A stretch of DNA of 64,000 bases from Paenibacillus sp. CAA11 (GTDB lineage Bacteria; Bacillota; Bacilli; Paenibacillales; Paenibacillaceae). The stretch is from NCBI RefSeq assembly GCF_003060825.1, contig NZ_CP028922.1:2711001-2775000 (forward strand), written 5' to 3'. The notes below the pieces were generated by a model that was given only the letters and a program-made list of their open reading frames with translations, was not told where the DNA came from and searched no databases. Position 1 is the stretch's first letter. Every line of letters starts with the position of its first letter. Positions 36,114 through 43,485 of this stretch are shown here, piece after piece. The position numbers and the translations under genes were made by a program.

Positions 36114-36115
36114 AA

Positions 36116-36706
36116 TTAATTATCCAATATTTCTTCGAGATGACGAGTACAGTTATACAGCTTCAGAGCCCACTGTTCATCATCCTTCTCCAGCAAGGTT
36201 AATGACAAATTGCCGATCCGTTCTGTATGCTTATCCTGGTACAAGGCGGTATAGAGCTGTGCCAGCAGACCGCCGTGGCTAACAACCAGCACATTCTTAT
36301 CATCGAATCGCTCCGCAAGATCAGCCATGAACGAAAGAGCTCTGCTCTGCACTTCAGCATCCTTCTCTTGCCCTATTTCATGCCGAGACCACTCTTTGCC
36401 CCACAGCGTTTCTCGCTCCTCAGCCGTCAACCCTTCAGCTTGTCCGAAGGAGCGCTCCAGCAGCCGAGAATCGGGATCATATACAGGAATACCCAGCCTG
36501 TCGGCGATGATCTTGCCTGTCTCCTCGGCTCGGGAGAGGCCGCTTGTAATCAGAAAGTCCCAGTGGTAAGGTTCCTTCAGAAGTCTATCTGCGAGTCGGG
36601 CAGCTTGTCTGCGTCCCTCATCATTCAGGGGAATATCCGTTCTTCCTTGTATCTTGCCAAGAGCATTCCAATCGGTTAGTCCATGTCTTATTAATCCTAC
36701 AAGCAC
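36116..36706 (-). CDS. Histidine phosphatase family protein
   Basis: The phosphoglycerate mutase-like fold is indicated by the RHG motif GLIRHGLTDWNALGKIQGRTD at residues 4-24 (here quoted in part, IRHGLTDWN). The second histidine is in VLVVSHGGLLAQLY near residue 145, and ERSFGQAEGLTAEE carries the acid residue. The length of 196 residues is normal. I take GTG at 36706 as the start because GGAGG lies 8 nt upstream; a TTG at 36721 overlaps that site. The substrate is not predictable; relatives act on cofactors or sugar phosphates. Confidence 0.86.
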   Translation of the reverse strand: MLVGLIRHGLTDWNALGKIQGRTDIPLNDEGRRQAARLADRLLKEPYHWDFLITSGLSRAEETGKIIADRLGIPVYDPDSRLLERSFGQAEGLTAEERETLWGKEWSRHEIGQEKDAEVQSRALSFMADLAERFDDKNVLVVSHGGLLAQLYTALYQDKHTERIGNLSLTLLEKDDEQWALKLYNCTRHLEEILDN

Positions 36707-36796
36707 CCTATAGCCCTCCAAAATAGTTCACGTTGATAGCCGCCCTCATAGCAAACAAGGACAAACATCCTTCGTCCAGGACGTTTGCCCTCCTAT

Positions 36797-37396
36797 TTAA
36801 TTCCGTAAACGCCGTACCCGTCTCCAAGCGAATAAGGCAAGCCCCATACCAAGCATGGATACAATCATCCAATACTGCGGATATGCCGGGCCCATTCCAA
36901 CTACGAACGGTTCAATTATCCCGTTGGATACACTGTTCAAATCAAAGGAAACACCGGTTCCAGAAACGCTTTTCTCACCGGCTACAGCAGTTTGAATCAG
37001 CCCTGTCGGCGCAGGCTGATCACCATGTAAAGAAGCAGGGCCTGAAGTGAAGTATACCAGAATACTGCACAGAAATACGGCTAATGAGGCCGCGATCCAC
37101 ACCGCCAGCCGTTTGCGAATGCGTCTGTTCGCAGTTACGGCGTCGCCACCTGGAGCAAGCCAAGGGGATTCGGCATAAATACGGTCCATCACATTGCGGT
37201 TCACTCGCTCCGCCTGTTCGTCTGTGATCTGAATAGGCATATCCATCAGGATATTCTGGCTTTCCTGCCAAATCTCATACTCCACCCGGCAAGGCTCGCA
37301 GCCAAGAAGATGCCACTCAAGCTGCTGCCGGTCCGGATGGTACTTAGGCAAGTCCCAGACCCATCCAAGTTTATCTTGGGCCTCTTTACAATTCAT
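36797..37396 (-). CDS. Zinc-finger anti-sigma factor
   Basis: The N-terminal zinc anti-sigma domain has the pattern C3 ... H-L-L-G-C-E-P-C (LEWHLLGCEPCRVEY, near residue 30), the HxxxCxxC motif. One membrane segment (VWIAASLAVFLCSILVYF) lies near residue 105, with an external loop and a second hydrophobic segment at the end (YWMIVSMLGMGLALFAW). It overlaps the sigma gene by 4 nt. The pair forms a typical ECF sigma/anti-sigma unit that senses the cell envelope. Confidence 0.85.
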   Translation of the reverse strand: MNCKEAQDKLGWVWDLPKYHPDRQQLEWHLLGCEPCRVEYEIWQESQNILMDMPIQITDEQAERVNRNVMDRIYAESPWLAPGGDAVTANRRIRKRLAVWIAASLAVFLCSILVYFTSGPASLHGDQPAPTGLIQTAVAGEKSVSGTGVSFDLNSVSNGIIEPFVVGMGPAYPQYWMIVSMLGMGLALFAWRRVRRLRN

Positions 37397-37986
37397 CTGC
37401 TTTTCATCCCTTCAAATTGCTCATAGATCGGTTCATAGAAGTAGGGTTCAAGCTGATTCTTCACACTGCTCCTTGCCCGGAACAGTAGAGATTTCACTGC
37501 ACTTACGCTCTGTCCCAATATATTGGCAATCTCTTGATAATCCAATTGATCGTATTCTCGTAAAATTAATGCGGATCTTTGCTTCTCCGGAAGATTGTTA
37601 ATGGCTTCCCGGACCATGACTACACGTTCATTACGCAGAATGGCCTGCTCCGGCACAATATCCGGAGGGGCGACTGGGACGTATCCGCTTTCCTCCAAAG
37701 GAACACTCCCGCTGCGATGTTTACGAAGCTCACTGAGCACTGTATTTCTTGCAATAGTATAAAGCCAAGTCGAAAAAGAAGCATCTACTTCACGAAATGA
37801 GTGCAAACTGCGAAATGCTTTGTAAAATGTCTCTGAACATAGGTCCTCTGCCATTAACTCCAGGTGGGCACTCTTCAGCATATGGTAGACGAAGGCTAAG
37901 ATCTTTTTTTGATATCGCCGCATTAACTCAGAATAAAGCTCCGTATTTCCTGCTTTAATCTCACGAATCATTTGGGAATCCGTCAT
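37393..37986 (-). CDS. ECF-type RNA polymerase sigma factor
   Basis: This 197-residue sigma-70 family member has region 2 (YHMLKSAHLELMAEDLCSETFYKAF, in part AEDLCSETFYKAFRS, and FSTWLYTIARNTVLSELRKH) and region 4 (LPEKQRSALILREYDQLDYQ ... SVSAVKSLLFRARSS). Region 3 is missing, as in ECF factors. Its C-terminus overlaps the anti-sigma gene in an ATGA. An AAC/CG-type ECF promoter about 65 nt upstream suggests autoregulation. B. subtilis has sigX/rsiX a few kilobases away in the same direction, but this protein is not a clear SigX. Confidence 0.9.
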   Translation of the reverse strand: MTDSQMIREIKAGNTELYSELMRRYQKKILAFVYHMLKSAHLELMAEDLCSETFYKAFRSLHSFREVDASFSTWLYTIARNTVLSELRKHRSGSVPLEESGYVPVAPPDIVPEQAILRNERVVMVREAINNLPEKQRSALILREYDQLDYQEIANILGQSVSAVKSLLFRARSSVKNQLEPYFYEPIYEQFEGMKSR

Positions 37987-38050
37987 TGAAATGCGATCCT
38001 CCTCGCCTATTCCATGTCTTCATCCCGTTCGATTGATTTATATATATTTA

Positions 38051-38077
38051 GACCGAACAGGATATAAAAAGTTTCGG
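38051..38077 (-). promoter_or_regulatory. Candidate ECF sigma autoregulatory promoter
   Basis: On the minus strand GAAAC (38075-38071) and CGGTC (38055-38051) are 15 nt apart, resembling the AAC -35 and CG -10 rule of ECF factors. The position, about 65 nt before the sigma gene, supports self-activation. The stretch from here to 38256 shows no gene. Confidence 0.45.
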
Positions 38078-38256
38078 CAATCGTAAAAATTAATAATAAT
38101 TTGTTAAAATGGAAGCCGCACGCCAAGCACCCCAGTATTATACCATAAGCCTTGGAAGGAAAAAAAGTGCACATTCGTTTCCCCTTAAGCTTCTACAAGG
38201 GATTAAATATTAATAAACCACTCTATTTGGGATAAAACGGTACAAAAGCACCATAC

Positions 38257-38337
38257 AAAAAAAGCCAGGCAAGTGAACTGCACCTCCAACTGCTAGTTGA
38301 TGTCTAACAATTGGAGACAAGTAGTTCAAACCTAGCT
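38257..38337 (-). repeat. Long imperfect hairpin with a downstream T-run
   Basis: Two arms of about 34 nt (38263-38296 and 38303-38337) pair with several mismatches; shared blocks are AGCCAGG/CCTAGCT, TGAACT/AGTTCA and CTCCAA/TTGGAG with TAG/CTA at the tip. On the minus strand the hairpin is followed by TTTTTTT (38263-38257). It follows a gene relic, so it may be that gene's old terminator, or a mobile-element end. There is no transposase nearby. Confidence 0.5.
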
Positions 38338-38357
38338 GTCTGCGTCCCTGTCACCTG

Positions 38358-38457
38358 TTACTGGACGGTCACCGCCCCGTCAATAGGGATGGCTGTACCG
38401 TTTACGTAAGGAGCTTCATCCGATAGCAGATAGGCTACCGTGACAGCAACAACCGCT
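38358..38457 (-). pseudogene. Relic of a short-chain dehydrogenase gene (3' end only)
   Basis: Read on the minus strand the frame ends VAYLLSDEAPYVNG-TAIPIDGAVTVQ-stop (stop codon at 38358-38360). This is the classic C-terminal SDR pattern (A-x-L-x-SD-x-A-x-Y-x-NG-x-x-I-x-x-DGG-type). Only about 33 codons are recognisable; further upstream the frame loses similarity before the HD gene at 38490. No start or Rossmann fold remains, so the gene was lost by deletion. Confidence 0.72.
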
Positions 38458-38489
38458 CTATTCCCAATGATTATCTAATCTATGGGCAG

Positions 38490-39143
38490 TCATCTCCAGT
38501 CCCTGAGCTCCCATTCACGGTAGAATTGTTCAAGAAATGCTTCCATGAACGCCTGCCTTTCCAGCGCAAGCCGGCGGCCGGCGGCCGTATTCATAAGCGC
38601 TGCAAGCTTCAGAAGCTTCTCATAAAAATGATTTACAGCCGTGCTGTTTCCAGACCGATACTCTTCTCTTGTCATCTGTTCTCTTGGCGGAAGTTCGGGG
38701 TCAAAAATCACGGTTCCCTTGCTTCCGGCGTAGACAAAAGTTCGGGCAATGCCGATCGCCCCTAGCGCATCCAGCCTGTCAGCGTCTTGCACTACCTCCC
38801 CCTCCAATGTCTTCATAGGCGCACCACCGCCCCCTTGAAACGACATGGTTGATATGATGTCCATAATATGAGCTGTGTCTTCCTCGCTTACGCAATGCCC
38901 CTCCAGCCAGTCCGCAATGCTTCTCTGCGCTTCCTGCTTATCAGCAACCAACTTCTCATCAGCCAGATCGTGGAACAGAGCTGCCAGTTCACAAATGTAG
39001 CCCTTCGCCTCTTCCTGCTTAGCGAGTTTCCCCGCCAGCTCGGTAACCCGGTGAATATGCCACCAGTCATGGCCTGTGCCCTCACCTGTCATCTGCTCAC
39101 GCACGTAGCTTCGCGCTTCGTTCAGTATCGCTTCCATGTTCAT
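38490..39143 (-). CDS. HD domain phosphohydrolase
   Basis: This 217-residue metal-dependent hydrolase belongs to the HD superfamily (YedJ/YpgQ-like). Metal ligands are GHDWWHIHRVTEL near residue 25, ELAALFHDLADEK near residue 60 and VQDADRLDALGAIGIARTF near residue 120. The end of the protein is helical. The ATG at 39143 has AGAGAGG upstream; the longer frame starts at 39188 without one. The substrate is probably a nucleotide or pyrophosphate; not fixed. Confidence 0.88.
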   Translation of the reverse strand: MNMEAILNEARSYVREQMTGEGTGHDWWHIHRVTELAGKLAKQEEAKGYICELAALFHDLADEKLVADKQEAQRSIADWLEGHCVSEEDTAHIMDIISTMSFQGGGGAPMKTLEGEVVQDADRLDALGAIGIARTFVYAGSKGTVIFDPELPPREQMTREEYRSGNSTAVNHFYEKLLKLAALMNTAAGRRLALERQAFMEAFLEQFYREWELRDWR

Positions 39144-39261
39144 ATCAACGCCTCTCTTATGTACCCTCTTCTTCACACACAAAGTCAATACTGGCTAGTA
39201 GAAGCATGATTAAGGATGCCAAGAAGAGAAGGAATGGTATAGTATGTTCTGCGATCTTATT

Positions 39262-39585
39262 CTACAAAAAAAATCTGAGTGCTGCCATCATGACAACACC
39301 GCTGACAACGGTTAATGTTAAGCTTCTAGTTTTGATCGCAACCAAAAGTGTAGGTACGATTGCTGCAATATTGTACCAGTCTGGCGCCAAACTGCCATTC
39401 GTCTGCTTAAGACAGCCCTGTACGACCAGCGCTGTAAGTATACATACAGGCACATAAGAAAGCCACTTGAGTACGGGAACAGGCAAATTGAGATTTCTAA
39501 TCACCAGAAAGGGCATAATTCTTGGAATAACCGTGACTAAAGTACAGCCGGCAATGATGATCAGAATCGTCGCATCTATTCTCAT
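39262..39585 (-). CDS. azlD: AzlD-type branched-chain amino acid exporter subunit
   Basis: This small membrane protein (107 residues) has four hydrophobic segments (ILIIIAGCTLVTVIPRIMPF, VPVLKWLSYVPVCILTALVV, NIAAIVPTLLVAIKTRSLTL and TVVSGVVMMAALRFFL) and the typical TVIPRIMPFLVI motif. It overlaps azlC by 4 nt. The AzlCD pair exports branched-chain amino acids in B. subtilis. Confidence 0.93.
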   Translation of the reverse strand: MRIDATILIIIAGCTLVTVIPRIMPFLVIRNLNLPVPVLKWLSYVPVCILTALVVQGCLKQTNGSLAPDWYNIAAIVPTLLVAIKTRSLTLTVVSGVVMMAALRFFL

Positions 39586-40313
39586 TTCTCCGTCACCACC
39601 CCTATCGTTGCTACCACAACCGTAGATACAATAACTGCCAAATGCGAAGGCATAAAGAAAGAGAAAATGATCATGGCCAAGACCATGTAAATCACCAAAC
39701 GCAGGTAATGCTTGAGTTTTGCAGGAATAACGCTTTCCAGCTGTAAAACAAGTAAAGCCAGGAACATAGCGGTCAAGGTAAAATCCAGGCCAAACTTCTC
39801 AGGGCTGCTGATCCACTGCCCGCAAACAGCTCCAACCACACTTGAAAGGACCCAACTAAAGTAAGCCGTTATATTCAGGCCGTTCATCCAGCGATCATTG
39901 ATTGGATCTCCTTTTAGAATTTTGCTTGAAGCCATCCCGAACGACTCATCGGTAACAAGCGCACCAATCCCAATATTCTTAAGCAGCGAATACTTGGTAA
40001 AATGAGGAGCAAGTGCCGCGCTAAGAAGAAAATTGCGTAGGTTAACGATAAAAGCAGTTAAAATAATGGCCGAAGTCGGACTGCCCACGGCCAGTAGAGC
40101 ACACATCATAAATTGAGCTGCTCCCGCGTAGACAAAAGCAGACATCAGTGTAATCTCAGATACGCTCAAGCCAGAAGCCGTCCCCACAACACCTAATGCA
40201 ATACCGATACTGACATAACCTAATAAGGTAGGTACACAGTCTCTTACTCCTGCTGAAAAGGTTGGAGAGAGTTGCTGCTGCTGTGTAATTTCGAAAGCTT
40301 TTACCGAATTCAT
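39582..40313 (-). CDS. azlC: AzlC-family branched-chain amino acid exporter
   Basis: About 243 residues with seven hydrophobic segments. Family marks are FSAGVRDCVPTLLGYVSIGIA, MSAFVYAGAAQFMMCALLA and VNLRNFLLSAALAPH near residue 90, and ALVTDESFGMA. The ATG at 40313 lies 6 nt from AAGGGGATGG; the ATG at 40319 is possible. It is divergent from the XRE-cupin regulator, which probably controls it. Confidence 0.93.
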   Translation of the reverse strand: MNSVKAFEITQQQQLSPTFSAGVRDCVPTLLGYVSIGIALGVVGTASGLSVSEITLMSAFVYAGAAQFMMCALLAVGSPTSAIILTAFIVNLRNFLLSAALAPHFTKYSLLKNIGIGALVTDESFGMASSKILKGDPINDRWMNGLNITAYFSWVLSSVVGAVCGQWISSPEKFGLDFTLTAMFLALLVLQLESVIPAKLKHYLRLVIYMVLAMIIFSFFMPSHLAVIVSTVVVATIGVVTEK

Positions 40314-40367
40314 ATCCATCCCCTTATTTCTGTTATATCAAACATTTGTATGTTATAATAAACTAAA

Positions 40368-40384
40368 ATTGTCCCAAGAACAAT
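40368..40384. promoter_or_regulatory. Inverted repeat between azlC and its divergent regulator
   Basis: ATTGT (40368-40372) and ACAAT (40380-40384) form a symmetric site with a 7-nt gap, 16 nt before the regulator start and just before its ribosome site. A binding site for the XRE regulator is plausible. A TATAAT-like box lies nearby (40353-40358). Confidence 0.4.
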
Positions 40385-40400
40385 AGAAGGAGGTTATTTT

Positions 40401-40961
40401 ATGGAGGATATTCAAGCGGTCATCGCCAGAAACCTGGCTAAGCTAAGAAAAAGCAGAGGCCTTTCGCTTGATCAGACTGCGGAGTTGACCGGGGTTAGCA
40501 AAGCCATGCTTGCCCAAATTGAGAAGGGTAAATCCAATCCGACTGTATCCACCTTGTGGAAGATCGCGAACGGTCTGCAGGTATCCTTTTCGCTATTTAT
40601 GAAGGAAGAGAAGCCTGTAATTAAAACAATCAACATCTCTGAGCTGGATTCTATTGATGATAATGATGGGAAGTATAGAGTCTACCCTTTCTTCCCTTAC
40701 CATCCTGAGAAGAAATTTGAAATTTACATAGTTACATTAGAGCCGGGATGTGTTCATGGTGAGAAAACACATTTAGGCGAGGAGTATATTCTGATTAAGG
40801 AAGGACAGCTTACCATCCAGCTTCAAGGAGAAATTTATGTACTCGGCTCAGGGGACGCCATGCAATTTCCAAGCGGGATTCCCCACAACTACTCTAATCT
40901 GACTAAAGAGCAGGCCAGCTTTTTCCTGTTAATGCATTATCCGGAGAGTGACGAAATTTAG
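40401..40961 (+). CDS. XRE-family regulator with C-terminal cupin domain
   Basis: This 186-residue protein has a Xre helix-turn-helix at residues 1-60 (LAKLRKSRGLSLDQTAELTG, ISKAMLAQIEKGKSNPT-like: SKAMLAQIEKGKSNPTVSTL) and a small double-stranded beta-helix (cupin) domain at 105-180 (VTLEPGCVHGEKTHLGEEYI ... GSGDAMQFPSGIPHNYSNL). Cupin residues HGEKTH and HNYS could bind a metal or ligand. AAGGAGG precedes the ATG. It lies next to azlCD, so it probably senses an amino acid or metabolite and regulates the exporter. Confidence 0.9.
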   Translation: MEDIQAVIARNLAKLRKSRGLSLDQTAELTGVSKAMLAQIEKGKSNPTVSTLWKIANGLQVSFSLFMKEEKPVIKTINISELDSIDDNDGKYRVYPFFPYHPEKKFEIYIVTLEPGCVHGEKTHLGEEYILIKEGQLTIQLQGEIYVLGSGDAMQFPSGIPHNYSNLTKEQASFFLLMHYPESDEI

Positions 40962-40991
40962 CATTATACCGCACTAATTACTTTTTCGGAC

Positions 40992-41018
40992 AAAAAAAGA
41001 CCGCTTACATAAGCGGTC
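40992..41018 (-). terminator. Terminator of the candidate small RNA
   Basis: GACCGCTT (41018-41011) pairs with AAGCGGTC (41006-40999) on the minus strand, followed by TTTTTTT (40998-40992). No protein gene uses it on the minus strand, since tyrA has its own terminator further upstream. Confidence 0.85.
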
Positions 41019-41076
41019 ATTGCTCATTTACAGAGCAATCATTATTGGATAGGAGTGGAGAGAAACCATACTGTAC
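40992..41076 (-). ncRNA. Candidate small RNA of about 84 nt
   Basis: A perfect sigma-A promoter lies just upstream and a strong terminator ends the transcript, with no open reading frame of note between. The predicted RNA has a 5' single-stranded CU-rich stretch (CUCUCCACUCCU, around 41052-41064) complementary to Shine-Dalgarno sequences, then hairpin AUUGCUC/GAGCAAU (41039-41033 with 41025-41019), then the terminator hairpin. This layout is that of base-pairing regulatory RNAs in Bacillota. I do not recognise it as a known family. Confidence 0.6.
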
Positions 41077-41080
41077 TTTT

Positions 41081-41109
41081 ATTATATGTATACGTTTTCA
41101 TTATGTCAA
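41081..41109 (-). promoter_or_regulatory. Perfect sigma-A promoter upstream of the small RNA
   Basis: On the minus strand TTGACA (41109-41104), a 17-nt spacer and TATAAT (41086-41081) match the consensus exactly. Transcription would begin around 41074-41076. A cre-like sequence (ATGAAAGCGCTAC, 41134-41122) lies upstream, but it matches the catabolite-repression consensus only in part. Confidence 0.75.
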
Positions 41110-41141
41110 TACTTTTTTTGAGTAGCGCTTTCATTTTTTTG

Positions 41142-41187
41142 AAAAAAGTTTATCGGGGGCCTTAAGCTTCGCGCCTGGACCCCGATC
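41142..41187 (-). terminator. Terminator after tyrA
   Basis: ATCGGGG (41186-41180) pairs with CCCCGAT (41158-41152) on the minus strand, with a GGC/GCC inner extension, followed by AAACTTTTTT (41151-41142). It ends the aromatic amino acid supraoperon. Confidence 0.82.
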
Positions 41188-41188
41188 C

Positions 41189-42292
41189 TTAGACATAAAC
41201 CATATACCCTAAAGCCTGAAGCGGCGCTTTCGCCCGTTCCATCTCCTGCTCATTCCGGAAAGAAAGACGCATTAACCCCGGCACATCCTCCCTGCTCTCA
41301 ATAATCTGGATATTGCTCAGGTTCACCTGATGCGCTCCAAGCTCGGTCGTAATCTGGCCGATAATCCCCGGATGGTCGGGAACATCGATATAGAGATCGA
41401 ACAATGGCTGAATAGCACCTTTGCGTCGTTCAGGCAGCTCGCTGCGGAATTCTCCTGCCCGTTTGAAGGCAGCTTCAATTCCGTCTCCATCCTGCCGATT
41501 CAACAAATCTCTAAACTGCTGAACCTCCTCTGTCCAATCAGCAAGCAGGTCAAGCAGAACCTCTCGATTGTTGAGCAGGATATCCCTCCACACGACAGGA
41601 TCGCTGGATGCGATGCGCGTTATATCTCTGAACCCGCCTGCCGCTAGAAGTCGGTACAGGTCATTCTTTTGATGGTACCCGCGCACCTGGTTGACCAATG
41701 CGACTGCGATGATGTGAGGTAGATGGCTGATCGCACCCACAATCTCATCATGCAGCTGCGGCTGCACTCGAATGATATGTGACCTCGTATGCTGCAGCAA
41801 TCCCTCCAGCTTGGCATAGGCCTCCTCTGTAGCGTTCTTCGATGGAGTCAGTACATAGTATGCATTCTCAAAGAGCAGCGACGTCGCTGCTTCCACACCA
41901 GAACGTTCCGAGCCCGCCATCGGATGTCCTCCGATAAAGTGCGCCTCTGTCATCGTAAGCGTGTTCGCACAAGCTGCTATTGAGGACTTCGTGCTTCCTA
42001 CATCTGAAATGATGCAGCCTGGCTTCAGCTTGAGACTGCTAAGCTTCTTCAAATAATACTCAAGTGCGCCTACCGGCACACACAAGAATATAAAGTCGGC
42101 ATCCTGCGCTGCTTCTTCAATTGAGAGGGTGGCATAATCCACAACATCACGCGCTTTAATCCGCTCCAAAACGTCAGAACGGTGGCTGTAACCAACCACC
42201 GTCAAATTCGGCTTTCCTTTAAAACATAGCGCCAAGGATCCACCGATCAAACCAACGCCAAAAATGGCTATTTTTGTTGATGTATTCATCAT
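41189..42292 (-). CDS. tyrA: Prephenate dehydrogenase
   Basis: This NAD-dependent enzyme of tyrosine synthesis has the Rossmann motif IAIFGVGLIGGSLALCF, the GGHPMAGSERSGVEAA catalytic region near residue 125 and AISHLPHIIAVALVNQ. The C-terminal ACT domain (residues 295-367: DLYIDVPDHPGIIGQITTEL) should bind tyrosine for feedback control. The length of 367 residues is as in B. subtilis. It is the last gene of aroC-aroB-aroH-trpEDCFBA-hisC-tyrA; the B. subtilis follow-up gene for EPSP synthase is absent. Confidence 0.97.
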   Translation of the reverse strand: MMNTSTKIAIFGVGLIGGSLALCFKGKPNLTVVGYSHRSDVLERIKARDVVDYATLSIEEAAQDADFIFLCVPVGALEYYLKKLSSLKLKPGCIISDVGSTKSSIAACANTLTMTEAHFIGGHPMAGSERSGVEAATSLLFENAYYVLTPSKNATEEAYAKLEGLLQHTRSHIIRVQPQLHDEIVGAISHLPHIIAVALVNQVRGYHQKNDLYRLLAAGGFRDITRIASSDPVVWRDILLNNREVLLDLLADWTEEVQQFRDLLNRQDGDGIEAAFKRAGEFRSELPERRKGAIQPLFDLYIDVPDHPGIIGQITTELGAHQVNLSNIQIIESREDVPGLMRLSFRNEQEMERAKAPLQALGYMVYV

Positions 42293-42336
42293 CTCACTCG
42301 ACTTCCCAAATAAATAAAATCATATCAATGCTCTGA

Positions 42337-43434
42337 TTAGACCTCACCTTGCTCTTGGCGCAGCGCCTGTTCCAGCACAGCGATAAACCTGCGATTTTGC
42401 TCAGCTGATCCTACAGTCACCCGAATGTGGTTCGGGTACTTTCCAAACCCGGCTCTGATAATCACACCCTGTTTCAAGAGAATCTGAAACATCTCTACGG
42501 CCAGCACGCGAACATCTACCATAATGAAATTGCCATGGGCCGGAAAATACTTAAGACCCAAACGGTCAAATTCTTTGTTTAAAAATTTGATCTGTTCAGC
42601 GTTCTTGTCCCTGCATTCCTTAACATATTCCTGGTCTCCCAATGCCGCTAGGGCCGCCACCTGTCCGAAGCGGGTTGTGTTGAAGGGTTCGCGCACTTGA
42701 TTAATCAGCTTGATGACCTCGGGCTCACCTACGCCATAGCCAATGCGAAGGGCGGCAAGACCGTATATTTTGGAGAAGGTTCTCAGCACAACGACATTTT
42801 TATATTCGCTGGCCAGAGCGATGCCGTCCGGATAAGCGGAATCCGTTACATACTCGGCATAAGCCTCGTCCAGCACAACCATTACATGCTGAGGAACTAG
42901 GTCCAGGAAGCTTCTCAGCTCCGCAGAAGAAACGATGGTCCCGGTCGGATTATTCGGATTACAGATCCAGACGATCTTCGTCCGCTCCGATATAGCTTCC
43001 AGCATAGCGCTCAAATGATGAATGCCGTCCTTCAAAGGCACTTCAATGCTGACAGCCCCTTCAATATCGGCATTGCTCTTATATACCGAGAAGGTCTGAT
43101 CCGCCATAACCGTCTCATCACCCGGCATAAGAAAAGCGCGGGTAATGAGTGCAATGATCTCATCCGAGCCGCAGCCGAAGATGACTTGATTCGGATTTAC
43201 ACCAAGGTGGCCGGACAAGACGCGGGTTAATTCGGAAGCCGCTCCATCGGGATAGATATGCATTTGGCTCATTTCCGATTCAATCGCTGCGCGAACCTTG
43301 GGAGATGTTCCGTACGGGTTCTCGTTGGATGCGAGCTTAATGACTTCTGTGATGCCTAACTCCCGTTGAACCTCTTCTACGGGCTTACCCGGCTGATAGA
43401 CCGGGAGATTCACAACTTGCGGTTTAGGTTGCAT
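42337..43434 (-). CDS. hisC: Histidinol-phosphate aminotransferase
   Basis: PLP-dependent class I/II aminotransferase, used for histidine and probably also for aromatic amino acids in this setting. Motifs are LASNENPYGTSPKVR, NPNNPTGTIVSS, VLDEAYAEY and the PLP lysine in RTFSKIYGLAALRIGYG (near residue 224). The length of 365 residues is normal. It sits between trpA and tyrA, as in the B. subtilis supraoperon. Confidence 0.96.
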   Translation of the reverse strand: MQPKPQVVNLPVYQPGKPVEEVQRELGITEVIKLASNENPYGTSPKVRAAIESEMSQMHIYPDGAASELTRVLSGHLGVNPNQVIFGCGSDEIIALITRAFLMPGDETVMADQTFSVYKSNADIEGAVSIEVPLKDGIHHLSAMLEAISERTKIVWICNPNNPTGTIVSSAELRSFLDLVPQHVMVVLDEAYAEYVTDSAYPDGIALASEYKNVVVLRTFSKIYGLAALRIGYGVGEPEVIKLINQVREPFNTTRFGQVAALAALGDQEYVKECRDKNAEQIKFLNKEFDRLGLKYFPAHGNFIMVDVRVLAVEMFQILLKQGVIIRAGFGKYPNHIRVTVGSAEQNRRFIAVLEQALRQEQGEV

Positions 43435-43485
43435 AGTTAGTTACTCATCCTTTCTTGTCACCGGCTGGTCTTCTGGATGACTTCG

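Noticed and set aside
38257-38337. Insertion sequence end
   Set aside because: The hairpin could be an IS end, but there is no transposase fragment or target duplication. It is reported only as a hairpin.
41121-41134. cre site for CcpA upstream of the small RNA
   Set aside because: The left half and centre match (TGAAAGCGCT) but the right half does not, so it is mentioned only as a hint and not listed as a feature.
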